NCBI GenBank assembly: GCA_023404345.1
Contig: JAEYCB010000046.1
Span: 14,447 to 78,446, forward strand
DNA: 64,000 nucleotides
Source of the DNA: Bacillota bacterium
GTDB taxonomy: Bacteria; Bacillota; Clostridia; Christensenellales; Aristaeellaceae
Direction of reading: 5' to 3'
Shown piece by piece: positions 52,215 to 61,929 of the stretch (within the stretch, counting starts at the first letter, position 1; each line of letters opens with the position of its first letter). The notes beneath the pieces were generated by a model. That model had not been told where the DNA came from. It worked only from the letters and a program-made list of their open reading frames with translations, and did no database searches. A program made the translations under genes and the position numbers.

Positions 52215-53675
52215 TTACATCAGATTTTCAATCAGCATGATCGGCCCATCCTGATACAGTATGGGATAATCACCCAGGATCTCCCAGTCCATGCCAACCT
52301 CATGGCAAATCAGATAGGCCCGCTCCTCTTCCTGCAAGAAGGCCTCAATGCCGCCGTTTCTGCATACCAGATCGCCTGCGAGCATGGCTGTCAGCTCGTC
52401 GTCCTGCACCCAGGAGCGGTAATCCACCGCATAATAGTTGTTTTCGGATTCGTACTGCACATAGATGGACGTTCCGGGGTCCAGCTCGCGGTCAAACATT
52501 TCCCAGATCAGACGCTGGTAGCGGTCCTCGTTGCCTGTGGTGCTCACGGAATGCCAATTGCTCAGGCCCAGTGAAACCATCACCACCGCCGCTGCTGCCA
52601 CACAGGCCACGCGCGGCAGCGCCTTCCACCCGCCGCGCAGAAGGGTGCTCCCGGCCATGCCAAAGCCAACGGCCAGGGGCGGCAGACACACGAAGATATA
52701 CCAGTACAGCTTGCTCACGCACAGGCTGTAGAACACCAGCGGCACGGCAAACCACAACAGGATGCCCCACTGATCCCGGGTGATGCGCACGTGGCGCACT
52801 GCCTTCCATATCAGAGCAATCAGCATAGCGGCCGCCGCCGCAATGACGGTCCGGTCCGAAAGCAGGTAGGAAACGTAGTATCCCGCGCCGCCCCTGTGCT
52901 CCTCATGGACGGAGGTTGCGCGCTTCACCACGTCGATGGAGAGCATCTTTTCAAAAAACAGCATTCCGTCGCGCTGGTAGCGCGCGATTGCCCAGGGCGC
53001 AATGGGCAAAAGCCCAAAGAAGATCAGCCCCAGATAATGCCGCGGTCTGAGCCTGCGGATCTCCTCTGTCACCAGCAGGTAAGCCAGACACGTGACCGGG
53101 ATGAGCGCGGCATGCCAGCTCTTGCTCATGAACGCCAGTCCGAAACATGCCGCCGTGCCATAAAGCATCTGCGGGCTGCGGTGGCTTTCCAGCATGAAGA
53201 TCATCGCCAGCACATAAAACAGCAGCATCTGCGCATCCGCATCCCCGAAGCGGGCAAAATGCGGCCCATAAATAAAGCTGCAGCCCAGCAGCATCAGCTG
53301 CGTCAGCAGGCTTGCTACCCGGCCATAGCGTCGCCGGGTCCACAGGGCCAGCACAATCATGGTCAGCATCATGCTCAGCGCGCTGTAAAACCTCATTCCC
53401 AGCGCATTGTAGCCGAAAATCTTATACCCCAGCATGATGCAGTAATCCGTCAGCGGCGGCTTGAGGTTCCAGTAGTCCGGCTCGCCGCGGTACGTGGTGA
53501 CCACATAGTCCCCGCTCTGCATCATTTCATAGGCATTGATGCCGTGGCGTGCTTCGTCGCAGTCGCTGATGCCCGTCTCGCCCAGGTTAGTGAAGAGCAA
53601 GACACCACCTGCTGTCAGCAGCGCCGCCAACAGCATCCAGTACAGCGCTTCCTGCCAAAGTTTCTTCTTTTGCAC
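52215..53675 (-). CDS. ArnT/PMT-like membrane glycosyltransferase
   Basis: A 486-residue protein with about 11 membrane helices and the GT39/GT83 type N-terminus (LGETGISDCDEARHGINAYEMMQSGDYVV, with the catalytic DE-like acid pair) followed by WNLKPPLTDYCIMLGYKIFG. Such enzymes transfer a polyprenyl-linked sugar to a lipid or protein acceptor. GTG 53675 is chosen because AAAGGAGAAATCTGC lies upstream, although an earlier GTG overlaps the ribF stop. It closes the rimP-to-ribF operon and is not usually found there. Confidence 0.85.
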   Translation of the reverse strand: MQKKKLWQEALYWMLLAALLTAGGVLLFTNLGETGISDCDEARHGINAYEMMQSGDYVVTTYRGEPDYWNLKPPLTDYCIMLGYKIFGYNALGMRFYSALSMMLTMIVLALWTRRRYGRVASLLTQLMLLGCSFIYGPHFARFGDADAQMLLFYVLAMIFMLESHRSPQMLYGTAACFGLAFMSKSWHAALIPVTCLAYLLVTEEIRRLRPRHYLGLIFFGLLPIAPWAIARYQRDGMLFFEKMLSIDVVKRATSVHEEHRGGAGYYVSYLLSDRTVIAAAAAMLIALIWKAVRHVRITRDQWGILLWFAVPLVFYSLCVSKLYWYIFVCLPPLAVGFGMAGSTLLRGGWKALPRVACVAAAAVVMVSLGLSNWHSVSTTGNEDRYQRLIWEMFDRELDPGTSIYVQYESENNYYAVDYRSWVQDDELTAMLAGDLVCRNGGIEAFLQEEERAYLICHEVGMDWEILGDYPILYQDGPIMLIENLM

Positions 53676-53695
53676 GCAGATTTCTCCTTTCGGAG

Positions 53696-54490
53696 TCACG
53701 CTTCCACCGACAGGGATGTAAGAAAGCGAATCTCCAGCTCGTCATGCTGCGCCGTGCCTGCGGGCAGGCTGCATAGCGCGCGGCCTTCGCGCTCCACGCG
53801 CAGCAGCACGGGCCAGGTGTGCTCCCCGTCGGAGCACAGCGCCCGATAGTTCCCCCTGGGCACGTCCTGCTTGCCGTTGGGGGTCATAAACAGCTCCCAG
53901 CGCCTGCCCCGCCGCGCGGCAACCGCCGCCTGACGCGAGTAGGGCCGCCCCAGCAGCGCGCGGGCGCGGGCCGCATCGCCCTGCCGCAGCCATCCGCGAA
54001 TGGCGGTGGAACTGACTTCCTGCCCCTCGAAAGTGATCTTGGGCACCACGGAAGCAGCAAATCCCAGCGCGCCACCCAACGCTGCCAGCAGCGCTGGCGT
54101 CCCTCCGCCCTTTTTGCCAAAGGTGTGGTTGTAGCCGCATACCACATCCGTCGGATGAAACTGCCGCACCAGATGCCCCACATAGTCCTCCGGCGGCATG
54201 TCCATCACGGCGCGGTCAAAGGGCATGGCGTAGAGCACATCCACACCCAGGCTTTCCATCAGGCGCACCCGCTCATCAAAGGTGGTCAGCATGGGCGGGC
54301 ACCTCTCCGGCGCAATCAGCCGCAGAGGATGGTCCATAAAGGTGCACGCCACCAGCGGCACGCCCTCACGGTCGGCCAGCGCGCGTCCTTTTTTAAGCAA
54401 TACCTGATGGCCGATGTGCACGCCGTCAAACATGCCCAGCACCACCACGCTGCGGTCGGCCGCATAGCGGCCGTCCAGAACGGTCTGCAT
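53696..54490 (-). CDS. ribF: FAD synthetase (RibF) with degenerate riboflavin-kinase domain
   Basis: A 264-residue protein. The N-terminal FMN adenylyltransferase domain is intact: VVLGMFDGVHIGHQVLL, VVCGYNHTFGKKGGG and EVSSTAIRGWLRQGDAARARALLGRPY. The C-terminal part is about 40 residues short of the usual bifunctional RibF, and the kinase PTAN-type metal-binding motif is not present (TPNGKQDVPRGNYRAL aligns there). It may only adenylylate FMN, so riboflavin kinase activity would have to come from another gene. Follows truB in the rimP operon. Confidence 0.88.
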   Translation of the reverse strand: MQTVLDGRYAADRSVVVLGMFDGVHIGHQVLLKKGRALADREGVPLVACTFMDHPLRLIAPERCPPMLTTFDERVRLMESLGVDVLYAMPFDRAVMDMPPEDYVGHLVRQFHPTDVVCGYNHTFGKKGGGTPALLAALGGALGFAASVVPKITFEGQEVSSTAIRGWLRQGDAARARALLGRPYSRQAAVAARRGRRWELFMTPNGKQDVPRGNYRALCSDGEHTWPVLLRVEREGRALCSLPAGTAQHDELEIRFLTSLSVEA

Positions 54491-54510
54491 CTGTTGTCCC
54501 CCTCATTTGT

Positions 54511-55416
54511 TCATTCTGCAAGCCAGGTCCTCACTTTGACCTCGCCGCCCTGCCGCTGCGCCACGGCCAGCATCTCGCCCCTCAGCATCAGCCCGAAGGG
54601 AACCTGCCCGTCTATGCCCTGCGCAGCAAAGCGGTTCCACGGCACGCGGCCGCCGTTTCGCACGGCCTTTTCCAGATCCGGCGGCACCTGCGCCATGGGC
54701 ATGTGTCCAAGGCATGTTTCGGGCGGAAGCAGGCATCCGGCCAGCGTACCCTGCTCAGCCATTTCAGCAAGCGCCTCCAGCGTAAAAGCCGTCTCCAACC
54801 CGAACGGACCGCTGCGCGTGCGCAAAAGAAAGCGCATGTGAGCCGGGCAGTTCAGGGCCACGCCCAGATCGTGGCACAGCGTGCGCACATAAAAGCCCTT
54901 GGAGCAGCGCACACGCAAAAGCGCCCCGTGATCCGGGGTAAGCCCCGTCAGGCTCAGCGAATAGACCGTGACCGCCCTGGCGGGCACGCTGGCCTCCTGC
55001 CCTCTGCGCGCCAGGTCGTACAACCTCTGCCCGTCCTGCTTGAGCGCGCTGTACATGGGCGGCGTCTGCATGATCTCCCCCATGAAACGCGGCAGGATGG
55101 CAGCAATGGCGGCTTCATCCGGCCAGCAGTCCGCGCAGGCAACGGGCACGCCCTGCGCATCCTGCGTATCGGTGGCAACCCCGAAGGCAACCTCCGCCAC
55201 ATATTCCTTTTCCTTGTCCTGCAAATAGTCAAACAGACGAGCGGCCTTGCCCACCATTACCGGCAGCACGCCCGCCGCCTCCGGGTCCAGCGTGCCCGCG
55301 TGGCCCGCTTTCACACCGCCCAGCAGGCGGCGCACATAGCCCACCACCTGCGCGGAGGACATGCCCGGGGGCTTGAGCACGTTGAGGAAGCCGCACAGCG
55401 GCTTTGTCTGCGTCAT
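54511..55416 (-). CDS. truB: tRNA pseudouridine(55) synthase TruB
   Basis: A 301-residue enzyme that makes pseudouridine 55 in the T-loop of tRNAs. The catalytic Asp is in HAGTLDPEAAGVLPVMVGKA; GFLNVLKPPGMSSAQVV is the N-terminal family block, and KGFYVRTLCHDLG a further conserved loop. It ends in a PUA-like region. It overlaps nrnA by 4 bases and precedes ribF by 20. Confidence 0.96.
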   Translation of the reverse strand: MTQTKPLCGFLNVLKPPGMSSAQVVGYVRRLLGGVKAGHAGTLDPEAAGVLPVMVGKAARLFDYLQDKEKEYVAEVAFGVATDTQDAQGVPVACADCWPDEAAIAAILPRFMGEIMQTPPMYSALKQDGQRLYDLARRGQEASVPARAVTVYSLSLTGLTPDHGALLRVRCSKGFYVRTLCHDLGVALNCPAHMRFLLRTRSGPFGLETAFTLEALAEMAEQGTLAGCLLPPETCLGHMPMAQVPPDLEKAVRNGGRVPWNRFAAQGIDGQVPFGLMLRGEMLAVAQRQGGEVKVRTWLAE

Positions 55417-56414
55417 GCGTCCACGCCCCCAAACGCCTCCGCCAGCGCGGCTTCCACGGCCTGCGCCGCCTGCGCAAGGGGCATGTCCACGGTCAGGCCG
55501 CTGGCCAGCCGGTGCCCGCCCCCACCGAAGCGCGCCGCCACCTGGTCCACGCGCCAGGGTTCCAGCGCGCGCAGGCTCACCTTCACCCGGCCGTCCTCGG
55601 TCTCGCGGGCAAAGTAGGCCATCGCCACGCCTTCCACGTCAATGGCATAATCTACCAGCCCGTCAGTGTGGCCCCCGCTGGCTCCCGCCTCGCGCATCTG
55701 CGCAAGGGTCAGCGTAAGCCCGGCCACCTTCCCCCCACAGGTCAGGTGCAGGGAGGGCAGCGCCTGGCCCAGCAGCCTCACAAACGGCAGCTCCTTGACC
55801 CTGAATAGCCGCCTGGCATACTGCGCCAGGGGCAGGCCCGCCTCCATGAGCGCGGCCATCATGCGGAAGCTCTCGGCGCTGGTACTTTCGTAAATAAAAT
55901 TGCCCGTATCAGTGGACAGCCCGGTATACAGGCAAATGGCCTCATCGCGAGTAATGGAACCGCCCATGGCTTCCAGCAGTCGGTACACCAGCACGGCCGT
56001 CGCCGGGGCGTCGCCGTCGATCCAGTTGATCTGCGCAAAGCCGGGGTTGGAGCCGTGGTGGTCCACCACGGCGGTGCGGGTGGCAGCAAAAAACGCCGCC
56101 GCGCATGTGCCCAGCCGCTCCGCACAGCTCACATCCACCGCAATGGCAAGATCAGCCGCTTTGGTCTGGGCATCCGGCCCCTCCACAGCGGCCACACCCG
56201 GCAGAAAGGCCAGGTTCGACGGCACTTCGCCGTCCAGCAGCAGCCGCACGGACCTGCCCATCGCCGTCAGGCGCAATTTCAGTGCCAGCGCGCTGCCCAG
56301 CGTGTCCCCGTCGGGCGAGACATGGCAAAACAGCAAGACGCTGCCCGCCGCTTGAGCGGCGGACAGCACCTGCTGCCGCGGATCGGAGTTATTCCTGACC
56401 GTTGCTTGATTCAT
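55413..56414 (-). CDS. nrnA: DHH family phosphoesterase NrnA (nanoRNase/pAp phosphatase)
   Basis: A 333-residue protein degrading short oligoribonucleotides and 3'-phosphoadenosine 5'-phosphate. DHH domain: LLFCHVSPDGDTLGSALAL, VDHHGSN (DHH motif), GLSTDTGNF; C-terminal DHHA1 domain with FGGGGHRLASG. ATG 56414 follows GGAGGAAG. It overlaps the end of rbfA by 26 bases. Confidence 0.95.
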   Translation of the reverse strand: MNQATVRNNSDPRQQVLSAAQAAGSVLLFCHVSPDGDTLGSALALKLRLTAMGRSVRLLLDGEVPSNLAFLPGVAAVEGPDAQTKAADLAIAVDVSCAERLGTCAAAFFAATRTAVVDHHGSNPGFAQINWIDGDAPATAVLVYRLLEAMGGSITRDEAICLYTGLSTDTGNFIYESTSAESFRMMAALMEAGLPLAQYARRLFRVKELPFVRLLGQALPSLHLTCGGKVAGLTLTLAQMREAGASGGHTDGLVDYAIDVEGVAMAYFARETEDGRVKVSLRALEPWRVDQVAARFGGGGHRLASGLTVDMPLAQAAQAVEAALAEAFGGVDA

Positions 56415-56769
56415 CGTTCGTTTCTTCCTCCGGGCGCACCTGCCTGAGCACAGATGCGATATGGATGCCGTACTCGATGTTGTTATCCTGCTCGAAGAGG
56501 ATTTCCGGCGCATAGCGGATAATCATGCTCTGGCCTAGCTCATGGCGCACGAAACCCGCCGCCTTTTTGAGCGCAGCCATCATGGGCGCGCGGTCGGCCT
56601 CCTCCAGAATGCTCACGTAGATCTTGGCATAGCGCAGATCGCGCGTCACCTCGGCCCGCGTCACGCTGAAGGTGCCGTGGATGCGAGGGTCGGACAACCG
56701 CTCGCGGATGATGCGGTCCACTTCGCGGCGGACCTGCTCTGAAATGCGGTCAATGCGTTGATAGCTCAA
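56389..56769 (-). CDS. rbfA: Ribosome-binding factor A
   Basis: A 126-residue KH-like protein that binds 30S precursors late in 16S rRNA maturation. RIDRISEQVRREVDRIIRERL is the N-terminal helix, DPRIHGTFSVTRAEVTRDLRYAKIYVS the diagnostic centre and RYAPEILFEQDNNIEYG the C-terminal block. Lies 51 bases after infB. Confidence 0.96.
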   Translation of the reverse strand: MSYQRIDRISEQVRREVDRIIRERLSDPRIHGTFSVTRAEVTRDLRYAKIYVSILEEADRAPMMAALKKAAGFVRHELGQSMIIRYAPEILFEQDNNIEYGIHIASVLRQVRPEEETNDESSNGQE

Positions 56770-56820
56770 TGAATCGCTTCCTTCAAAAACGTATGCTCGT
56801 CCGGCGGGGAGGGAGCGCGC

Positions 56821-59800
56821 TCAGCGCTCGACCTCCTCCATGACGTAGCACTCGATCACGTCGCCTTCCTTGATGTCGTTGAAGCTGTCGAAACTCACGC
56901 CACACTCGTAGCCCTCGGCGACCTCCTTGGCGTCGTCCTTGAAGCGCTTGAGGCTGGAGAGCTTGCCCTCAAACACCACCACATTGTCGCGGATGAGGCG
57001 TGCCTCGGCGTTGCGCTGGAGCTTGCCGTCCTTGACATAGCAGCCCGCAACGGTGCCCGCGCCAGTGATGCGGAAGGTGCTGCGCACCTCGGCATGACCG
57101 AGCATGACTTCCTTGTACTCAGGCTCCAGCAGGCCCTTCATGGCCTTCTGCACATCCTCGATGGCCTGATAGATCACGCGGTAGAGTCGCACGTCCACAC
57201 CCTCGCGGTCGGCGGCCTCGCGGGCGGAAGCGTCGGGGCGGATGTTGAAGCCGATGATGATGGCGTCAAACGCGGAGGCGAGGTTCACGTCGTCCTTGGT
57301 GATGGCGCCCACGGCGCTGTGCAGCACGCGCACCTTGACTTCGTCGTTAGACAGTTTTTCCAGCGCCTGCTTGACGGCCTCCACGCTGCCCTGCACGTCG
57401 GCCTTGATGATGATGTTGAGATTGGTCAGCTTGCTCTGATCGATGCGGCTGAACAGGTTATCCAGCGATACCTTGCTGGAGGCAGCCACGCGGGCGGCCT
57501 TGAGCTTGTCGCGGCGCTCCTGCACCACCTGGCGGCCCAGATGATCGTCCGCCACGGCCATCATATCGTCGCCCGCGCTGGGCACGTCGGTAAAGCCGGA
57601 GATCTCCACAGGCATGGAGGGACCCGCCTCGGTCACGCGCTCGCCGCGGTCGTTGACCATGGCGCGCACACGGCCGCTGGCCATGCCGGCGACGATGTTG
57701 TCGCCCACATGCAGGGTACCGTTTTGCAAAAGCACGGTGGCCACGGGGCCGCGCGCCTTGTCCAGCTTGGCCTCGATGATCACACCCTTGGCCATGCGGT
57801 TGGGATTGGCGCGAAGCTGCTGCATGTCGGCCTGAAGCAGAACCATTTCCAGCAGCGATTCGACGCCCTCACCCGTGTGGGCGCTCACCGGCACCATGAT
57901 GGTGTCGCCGCCCCATTCCTCGGGCACCAGCTCGTAGGCGGTCAGGTCCTGCTTGACGCGTTCGGGGTTGGCGGTGGGCTTATCCATCTTGTTGATGGCC
58001 ACGATGATGGGCACTTCCGCAGCCTTGGCATGGTTGATGGCCTCCACGGTCTGCGGCATCACGCCGTCATCCGCCGCCACCACGAGGATGGCGATATCCG
58101 TGGCCTGCGCGCCGCGGGCACGCATAGCAGTGAATGCCTCGTGACCCGGCGTATCCAGGAAGGTGATGATGCGGCCGTCCACCGTGACGGTGTAGGCACC
58201 GATGTGCTGGGTAATGCCGCCCGCCTCGCCCGATGTGACGTGCGAATGGCGGATGTAGTCCAGCAGCGAAGTCTTGCCGTGGTCGACGTGGCCCATGATG
58301 GTAACGACCGGGGGACGGGGCTGGAGGTCCTCCTCCGCGTCCTCAAAATCGGTCTCGGCCAGGTCGTCCTCGGCGGTCTTGGCCAGGTTCATCTCCAGCG
58401 TTACGCCGAAGTCGCTGCACACCAGGCTTGCGGTGTCAAAGTCCAGTTCGCTGTTGATGTTGGCCATCACGCCCAGCAGCAGGAGCTTTTTGAGAATCTC
58501 GCCCGCCGGCTTGCCGATGCGCTCGGTCAGGTCCTTGACGGTGATGGTTTCGGCAGTCATGTACGCCTTTTCAATCTTGATGGGGGCCATCAGCTGCTGC
58601 GCACTGGGCTTCTTGACGCGCGCACGGCGGCCGCCGCGCACCACATCGTCGTCAAAGCCGTTGAAATTCTCGCGCGCAAGCTGCTTGCGGTTGCGGGCCA
58701 CGCGTTCGGGATCGTGCTGGCGCACGTAATTCTTCTTGTTCGGATCGTAATTGCTGACGCGCTCCTTCTCCATGGAGGGCGTCATTTCCACGGTGGGCTT
58801 GCGGCCGCCCATCGCAGGACGGGGACCGCCGGAGCGACCGCCAAAACCGCCGCCCATAGGACGGGGACCGCCCTGACCCTGACCGCCTGCGGGACGGCCA
58901 TACGAGCCCTGCGGATTCGCGGGACGGCCATACGGGCCCTGCGGGTTCGCCGGACGGCCATACGGACCCTGCGGGTTCGCCGGACGGCCATACGGACCCT
59001 GCGGGTTCGCGGGGCGGCCATACGGACCCTGCGGATTCGCCGGACGGCCATACGGACCCTGCGGATTCGCGGGGCGGCCATACGGGCCCTGCGGATTCGC
59101 GGGACGGCCATACGGGCCCTGCGGGTTCGCTGCCGGACGGGGACCGGGCTGCCCCCCCTGCACGGGACGCGCAGGCTGCGCCGGACGGGCAGGCTGTCCT
59201 CCCTGTACGGGACGGGCGGGCTGCTGTACCGGGCGTGCCGGCTGACCGGCCTGTGCGGGACGCGGCGGCTGTGCGGCAGGCCGGGCTGCGGCGGCAGGCG
59301 CGGCCTGGGCTGCGGGTGCAACCTGAGGCGCGGGCACGGGCTGAGACGCAGGTGCGCCGGCCTGCGGGGCCGGACGGGCCGCGGCGGGGGCCGGAGCGGG
59401 CTGGGGCGCAGGCTGAGCAGCCGGACGGGCTGCCGCAGCGGGCGCAGGAGCCGCCTTGGGTGCGGGTTGTGCAGCCGGGGTGGCCGCAACAGGCGTGGGT
59501 GCCGACTTGGGCGCAGGCGCAGGCTGGGGCGCGGGTGCCGCCTGAGGCGCAGGTTTTGCTGCCGCAGGCGCCTGCGCCGGCTTGACGGGCGCCGGCTTTT
59601 TCTCCTCCACCGGTGCGGGTTTGGCTTCTTCCTTGGGTGCGACGGGCTTGACTTCCGCTTTTGCTTCCACCTTGGGCGCCTCCTCGGCCTCGTCCATATC
59701 GGGCATGGTATATGCCTTGGTATGCTGGCTCAACAGGCGCTGCTGCTCGGCCTGCTTCTCCTCTGCGCGGCGCTGCTCCTCCTCACGAAGAAACTGGTTT

Positions 59801-59925
59801 TCCAGCTTCCGGGCGGCCTGAGCCAGATTATCCGCGCTTTTGCGCATGGTGGACACGCTGCCCAGCATATCCTCCGCGCCCTTGAGCAGCTCCTTGGTGG
59901 CATCCTTGAGTTTCACTTTGGTCAT
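56821..59925 (-). CDS. infB: Translation initiation factor IF-2, large repeat-rich form
   Basis: A 1034-residue IF-2, a GTPase that positions initiator tRNA. G-domain motifs: [24 protein letters not shown]. An IF2_N domain ([14 protein letters not shown]...) lies near residue 500. Residues 60-440 are a Pro/Ala/Gln/Gly-rich low-complexity region containing eight 10-residue repeats ([10 protein letters not shown]; 30-bp DNA units at 58891-59130). Most bacterial IF-2 proteins are 700-900 residues. ATG 59925 starts [14 protein letters not shown]; its RBS is weak. Confidence 0.96.
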   Translation of the reverse strand: MTKVKLKDATKELLKGAEDMLGSVSTMRKSADNLAQAARKLENQFLREEEQRRAEEKQAEQQRLLSQHTKAYTMPDMDEAEEAPKVEAKAEVKPVAPKEEAKPAPVEEKKPAPVKPAQAPAAAKPAPQAAPAPQPAPAPKSAPTPVAATPAAQPAPKAAPAPAAAARPAAQPAPQPAPAPAAARPAPQAGAPASQPVPAPQVAPAAQAAPAAAARPAAQPPRPAQAGQPARPVQQPARPVQGGQPARPAQPARPVQGGQPGPRPAANPQGPYGRPANPQGPYGRPANPQGPYGRPANPQGPYGRPANPQGPYGRPANPQGPYGRPANPQGPYGRPANPQGSYGRPAGGQGQGGPRPMGGGFGGRSGGPRPAMGGRKPTVEMTPSMEKERVSNYDPNKKNYVRQHDPERVARNRKQLARENFNGFDDDVVRGGRRARVKKPSAQQLMAPIKIEKAYMTAETITVKDLTERIGKPAGEILKKLLLLGVMANINSELDFDTASLVCSDFGVTLEMNLAKTAEDDLAETDFEDAEEDLQPRPPVVTIMGHVDHGKTSLLDYIRHSHVTSGEAGGITQHIGAYTVTVDGRIITFLDTPGHEAFTAMRARGAQATDIAILVVAADDGVMPQTVEAINHAKAAEVPIIVAINKMDKPTANPERVKQDLTAYELVPEEWGGDTIMVPVSAHTGEGVESLLEMVLLQADMQQLRANPNRMAKGVIIEAKLDKARGPVATVLLQNGTLHVGDNIVAGMASGRVRAMVNDRGERVTEAGPSMPVEISGFTDVPSAGDDMMAVADDHLGRQVVQERRDKLKAARVAASSKVSLDNLFSRIDQSKLTNLNIIIKADVQGSVEAVKQALEKLSNDEVKVRVLHSAVGAITKDDVNLASAFDAIIIGFNIRPDASAREAADREGVDVRLYRVIYQAIEDVQKAMKGLLEPEYKEVMLGHAEVRSTFRITGAGTVAGCYVKDGKLQRNAEARLIRDNVVVFEGKLSSLKRFKDDAKEVAEGYECGVSFDSFNDIKEGDVIECYVMEEVER
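58891..59130. repeat. Eight 30-bp tandem repeats inside infB
   Basis: Eight consecutive 30-bp units, each reading as GG(G/A)CGGCCATAC... on the plus strand and encoding [14 protein letters not shown] decapeptides. Units differ at two or three wobble positions, so the array could vary in length between strains by slippage while keeping the frame. Confidence 0.93.
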
Positions 59926-60004
59926 TGTACCGCTTGCACCCCCGCATAATCTTGCAATGTATTGGACCGGCGGCCAAAGGGATTGCCGCGCGATCGTTTC
60001 CGCC

Positions 60005-60328
60005 TCACAGGCGGGGTTGGTCCCTGAGCATTTCCAGCAGCCTGTCCGCCATGCCGTCCGGGGCAACCGCCACGGTCATGCGGGAAGGCTTTCCAATGCT
60101 GTGCCCCAGCGCGCCGGGAGACAGCGCGTAAAGAGGCGTATCATGGCTGCGGCATGCGTCAGACAGGCGCTTGAGTGTGTTGGCGGACGCTCCCGCATCC
60201 ACCAGCGCCAATGCCGCACAGCCGCTGCGAATCAGATCCACGCAGGCTTCCTGCCCGGTGGTAAGGCGCCCGGCGCGCAGGCACAGGCCCAGAAAGGAAG
60301 TTACGCGGCTTTCCACCTCATGGTTCAT
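60005..60328 (-). CDS. L7Ae-like ribosomal/RNA-binding protein YlxQ
   Basis: A 107-residue protein of the L7Ae/L30e family ([37 protein letters not shown]), as expected between ylxR and infB. It binds K-turn RNA; function in the operon unclear. The ATG overlaps the ylxR stop by 4 bases and GGGAGGCGCAGCC lies upstream. Confidence 0.92.
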   Translation of the reverse strand: MNHEVESRVTSFLGLCLRAGRLTTGQEACVDLIRSGCAALALVDAGASANTLKRLSDACRSHDTPLYALSPGALGHSIGKPSRMTVAVAPDGMADRLLEMLRDQPRL

Positions 60329-60621
60329 GGCTGCGCCTCCCGGCTTGTCAGCAGCTGTTGCATGGTTTGGGTCAGCTGTGCGTTCACCTCGTCGCTCAGC
60401 TTCACCTCCAGCTGGCGGTCCAGCTGGCCCTGCTTGAGCGCGCGTCTTAGGCATTCCGCGTTATAGCAACAATATGCGCCGCGGCCGGGCTTTTTGCCTG
60501 TGGCATCCAGGCTCACCAGCCCCTCGGGTGACCGTACCACGCGCAGAAGCTCCTTTTTGGGCTTCATTTCGCGGCAGCCTACGCACATGCGCATGGGAAT
60601 CTTACGCGGCTTTGGCGGCAC
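60325..60621 (-). CDS. YlxR (DUF448) nucleic-acid-binding protein
   Basis: A 98-residue protein with IPMRMCVGCREMKPKKELLRVV, then GRGAYCCYNAECL, the YlxR signature. Family members bind RNA and affect RNase P activity in related bacteria. It lies between nusA and ylxQ in the conserved order. Confidence 0.95.
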   Translation of the reverse strand: MPPKPRKIPMRMCVGCREMKPKKELLRVVRSPEGLVSLDATGKKPGRGAYCCYNAECLRRALKQGQLDRQLEVKLSDEVNAQLTQTMQQLLTSREAQP

Positions 60622-60657
60622 GTTTCACAACTCCTTCTGTATGGCACACGCCGGGAA

Positions 60658-61911
60658 TCAGAGGGTGTCGTCCTCGTCGGGGTCCGTTTCGAGGGGAATG
60701 TCGCGCAGCTCGGGCAACCCGGACTGGCGCAGCTCCTCCAGCGGCGCGGGCTCGTCGTAGTAGGCCTGGAAGCCCAGGGGCTCCTCGGGCACGGGTTCGT
60801 CCATGGCCATGTCGAACATCTGGGCGGCCTGGCTCTGGCTCTTAATGTCGATGCGCCAGCCGGTGAGCTTGGCGGCCAGGCGGGCGTTCTGACCCTCTTT
60901 GCCGATGGCCAGGCTGAGCTGGTTGTCAGGCACGACCACGCGGCAGGCCTTTTCGTTCTCCGCCACAAATACGCTCAGCACATGCGCGGGATTGAGCGCG
61001 TTGGCGATGAATTCCGCCGGGTCGGGCGACCACTTGATGATGTCGATTTTCTCGTTTTTGAGCTCGGCAACCACCTTTTCCACGCGGTTGCCGCGCGGAC
61101 CCACGCACGCGCCCACGGGGTCGATGGTGACCTCGGTGGAGTGCACAGCCATCTTGGTGCGGCTGCCTGCCTCGCGAGCGATGGACTTGACCTGCACCAC
61201 GCCCGCGGCGATCTCGGGCACCTCCATCTCAAAGAGGCGCTTGACCAGTCCGGGATGGATGCGGCTTACGCGCACCTGCGGGCCGCGAAGCATTTCGCGC
61301 CCGGTGCGGTTTACCTCCAGCACGTAAACCTTGATATGGTCGTCGATGTGGTATTCCTCGCCGGGCATCCATTCGCTGTCGGGCAGAATGCCTTCGGTGC
61401 GTCCCAGCTCCACGTATACGCCCTTGGGCTCCACGCGCTGGACGATAGCGGTGAGGATCTCGTTTTCCTTTTCGGAGTATTCATCGTAGATCTTGCCCTG
61501 CTCCGCCTCGCGGATGCGCTGCATGATGACCTGCTTGGCCGTCTGCGCCGCAGTGCGCAGAAATCCCGTGGGGGTCACGTCGATTTCGGCAATGTCGCCC
61601 ATGCGGTAATCGGCACGGATCTTGAGCGCGTCCTCCAGGGTGATCTGGTTGGCAGGGTCCTCCACCTCATCGGTGATGGTTTTGCGGGCAAACACCTGGG
61701 CCACGCCGGTGGTACGGTCCAGGGTGACGCTCAGGTTGGTGGGCGCGTTTTCCTCGCGGGAGACGTTTTTCTTGTATGCAGCCTTGAGGGCTTCCTCAAT
61801 GGCGTTGTAGAGCATCTCCTCGCTGATATCCTTTTCGCTGGCCAGTGCCTTGACCGCCGCGATGATTTCCGCCTGAACGCCGCTTTGCTGGTTCTTTCTG
61901 GTCGATCTCAT
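60658..61911 (-). CDS. nusA: Transcription termination/antitermination factor NusA
   Basis: A 417-residue protein: N-terminal RNA polymerase-binding domain (to about 125), S1 domain (VQRVEPKGVYVELGRTEGILP), two KH domains (GACVGPRGNRVEKVVAELKNEKI; LSLAIGKEGQNARLAAKLTGW) and an acidic tail (TDPDEDDTL). It paces transcription and, with the leader upstream of rimP, could regulate its own operon. Confidence 0.97.
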   Translation of the reverse strand: MRSTRKNQQSGVQAEIIAAVKALASEKDISEEMLYNAIEEALKAAYKKNVSREENAPTNLSVTLDRTTGVAQVFARKTITDEVEDPANQITLEDALKIRADYRMGDIAEIDVTPTGFLRTAAQTAKQVIMQRIREAEQGKIYDEYSEKENEILTAIVQRVEPKGVYVELGRTEGILPDSEWMPGEEYHIDDHIKVYVLEVNRTGREMLRGPQVRVSRIHPGLVKRLFEMEVPEIAAGVVQVKSIAREAGSRTKMAVHSTEVTIDPVGACVGPRGNRVEKVVAELKNEKIDIIKWSPDPAEFIANALNPAHVLSVFVAENEKACRVVVPDNQLSLAIGKEGQNARLAAKLTGWRIDIKSQSQAAQMFDMAMDEPVPEEPLGFQAYYDEPAPLEELRQSGLPELRDIPLETDPDEDDTL

Positions 61912-61929
61912 GGTGTTTCCCTGCTTTCT

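Noticed and set aside
58891..59130. CRISPR-like regular array
   Set aside because: The 30-bp units are contiguous without spacers and encode in-frame decapeptides of IF-2.
57094..59949. A 951-codon open frame on the plus strand antisense to infB, and similar long frames antisense to groEL (6535-8316) and the VanW gene (25675-27537)
   Set aside because: They mirror codon usage of GC-rich genes on the other strand, have no RBS, are His/Gly/Arg-rich without any family motif, and lie fully within certain genes.
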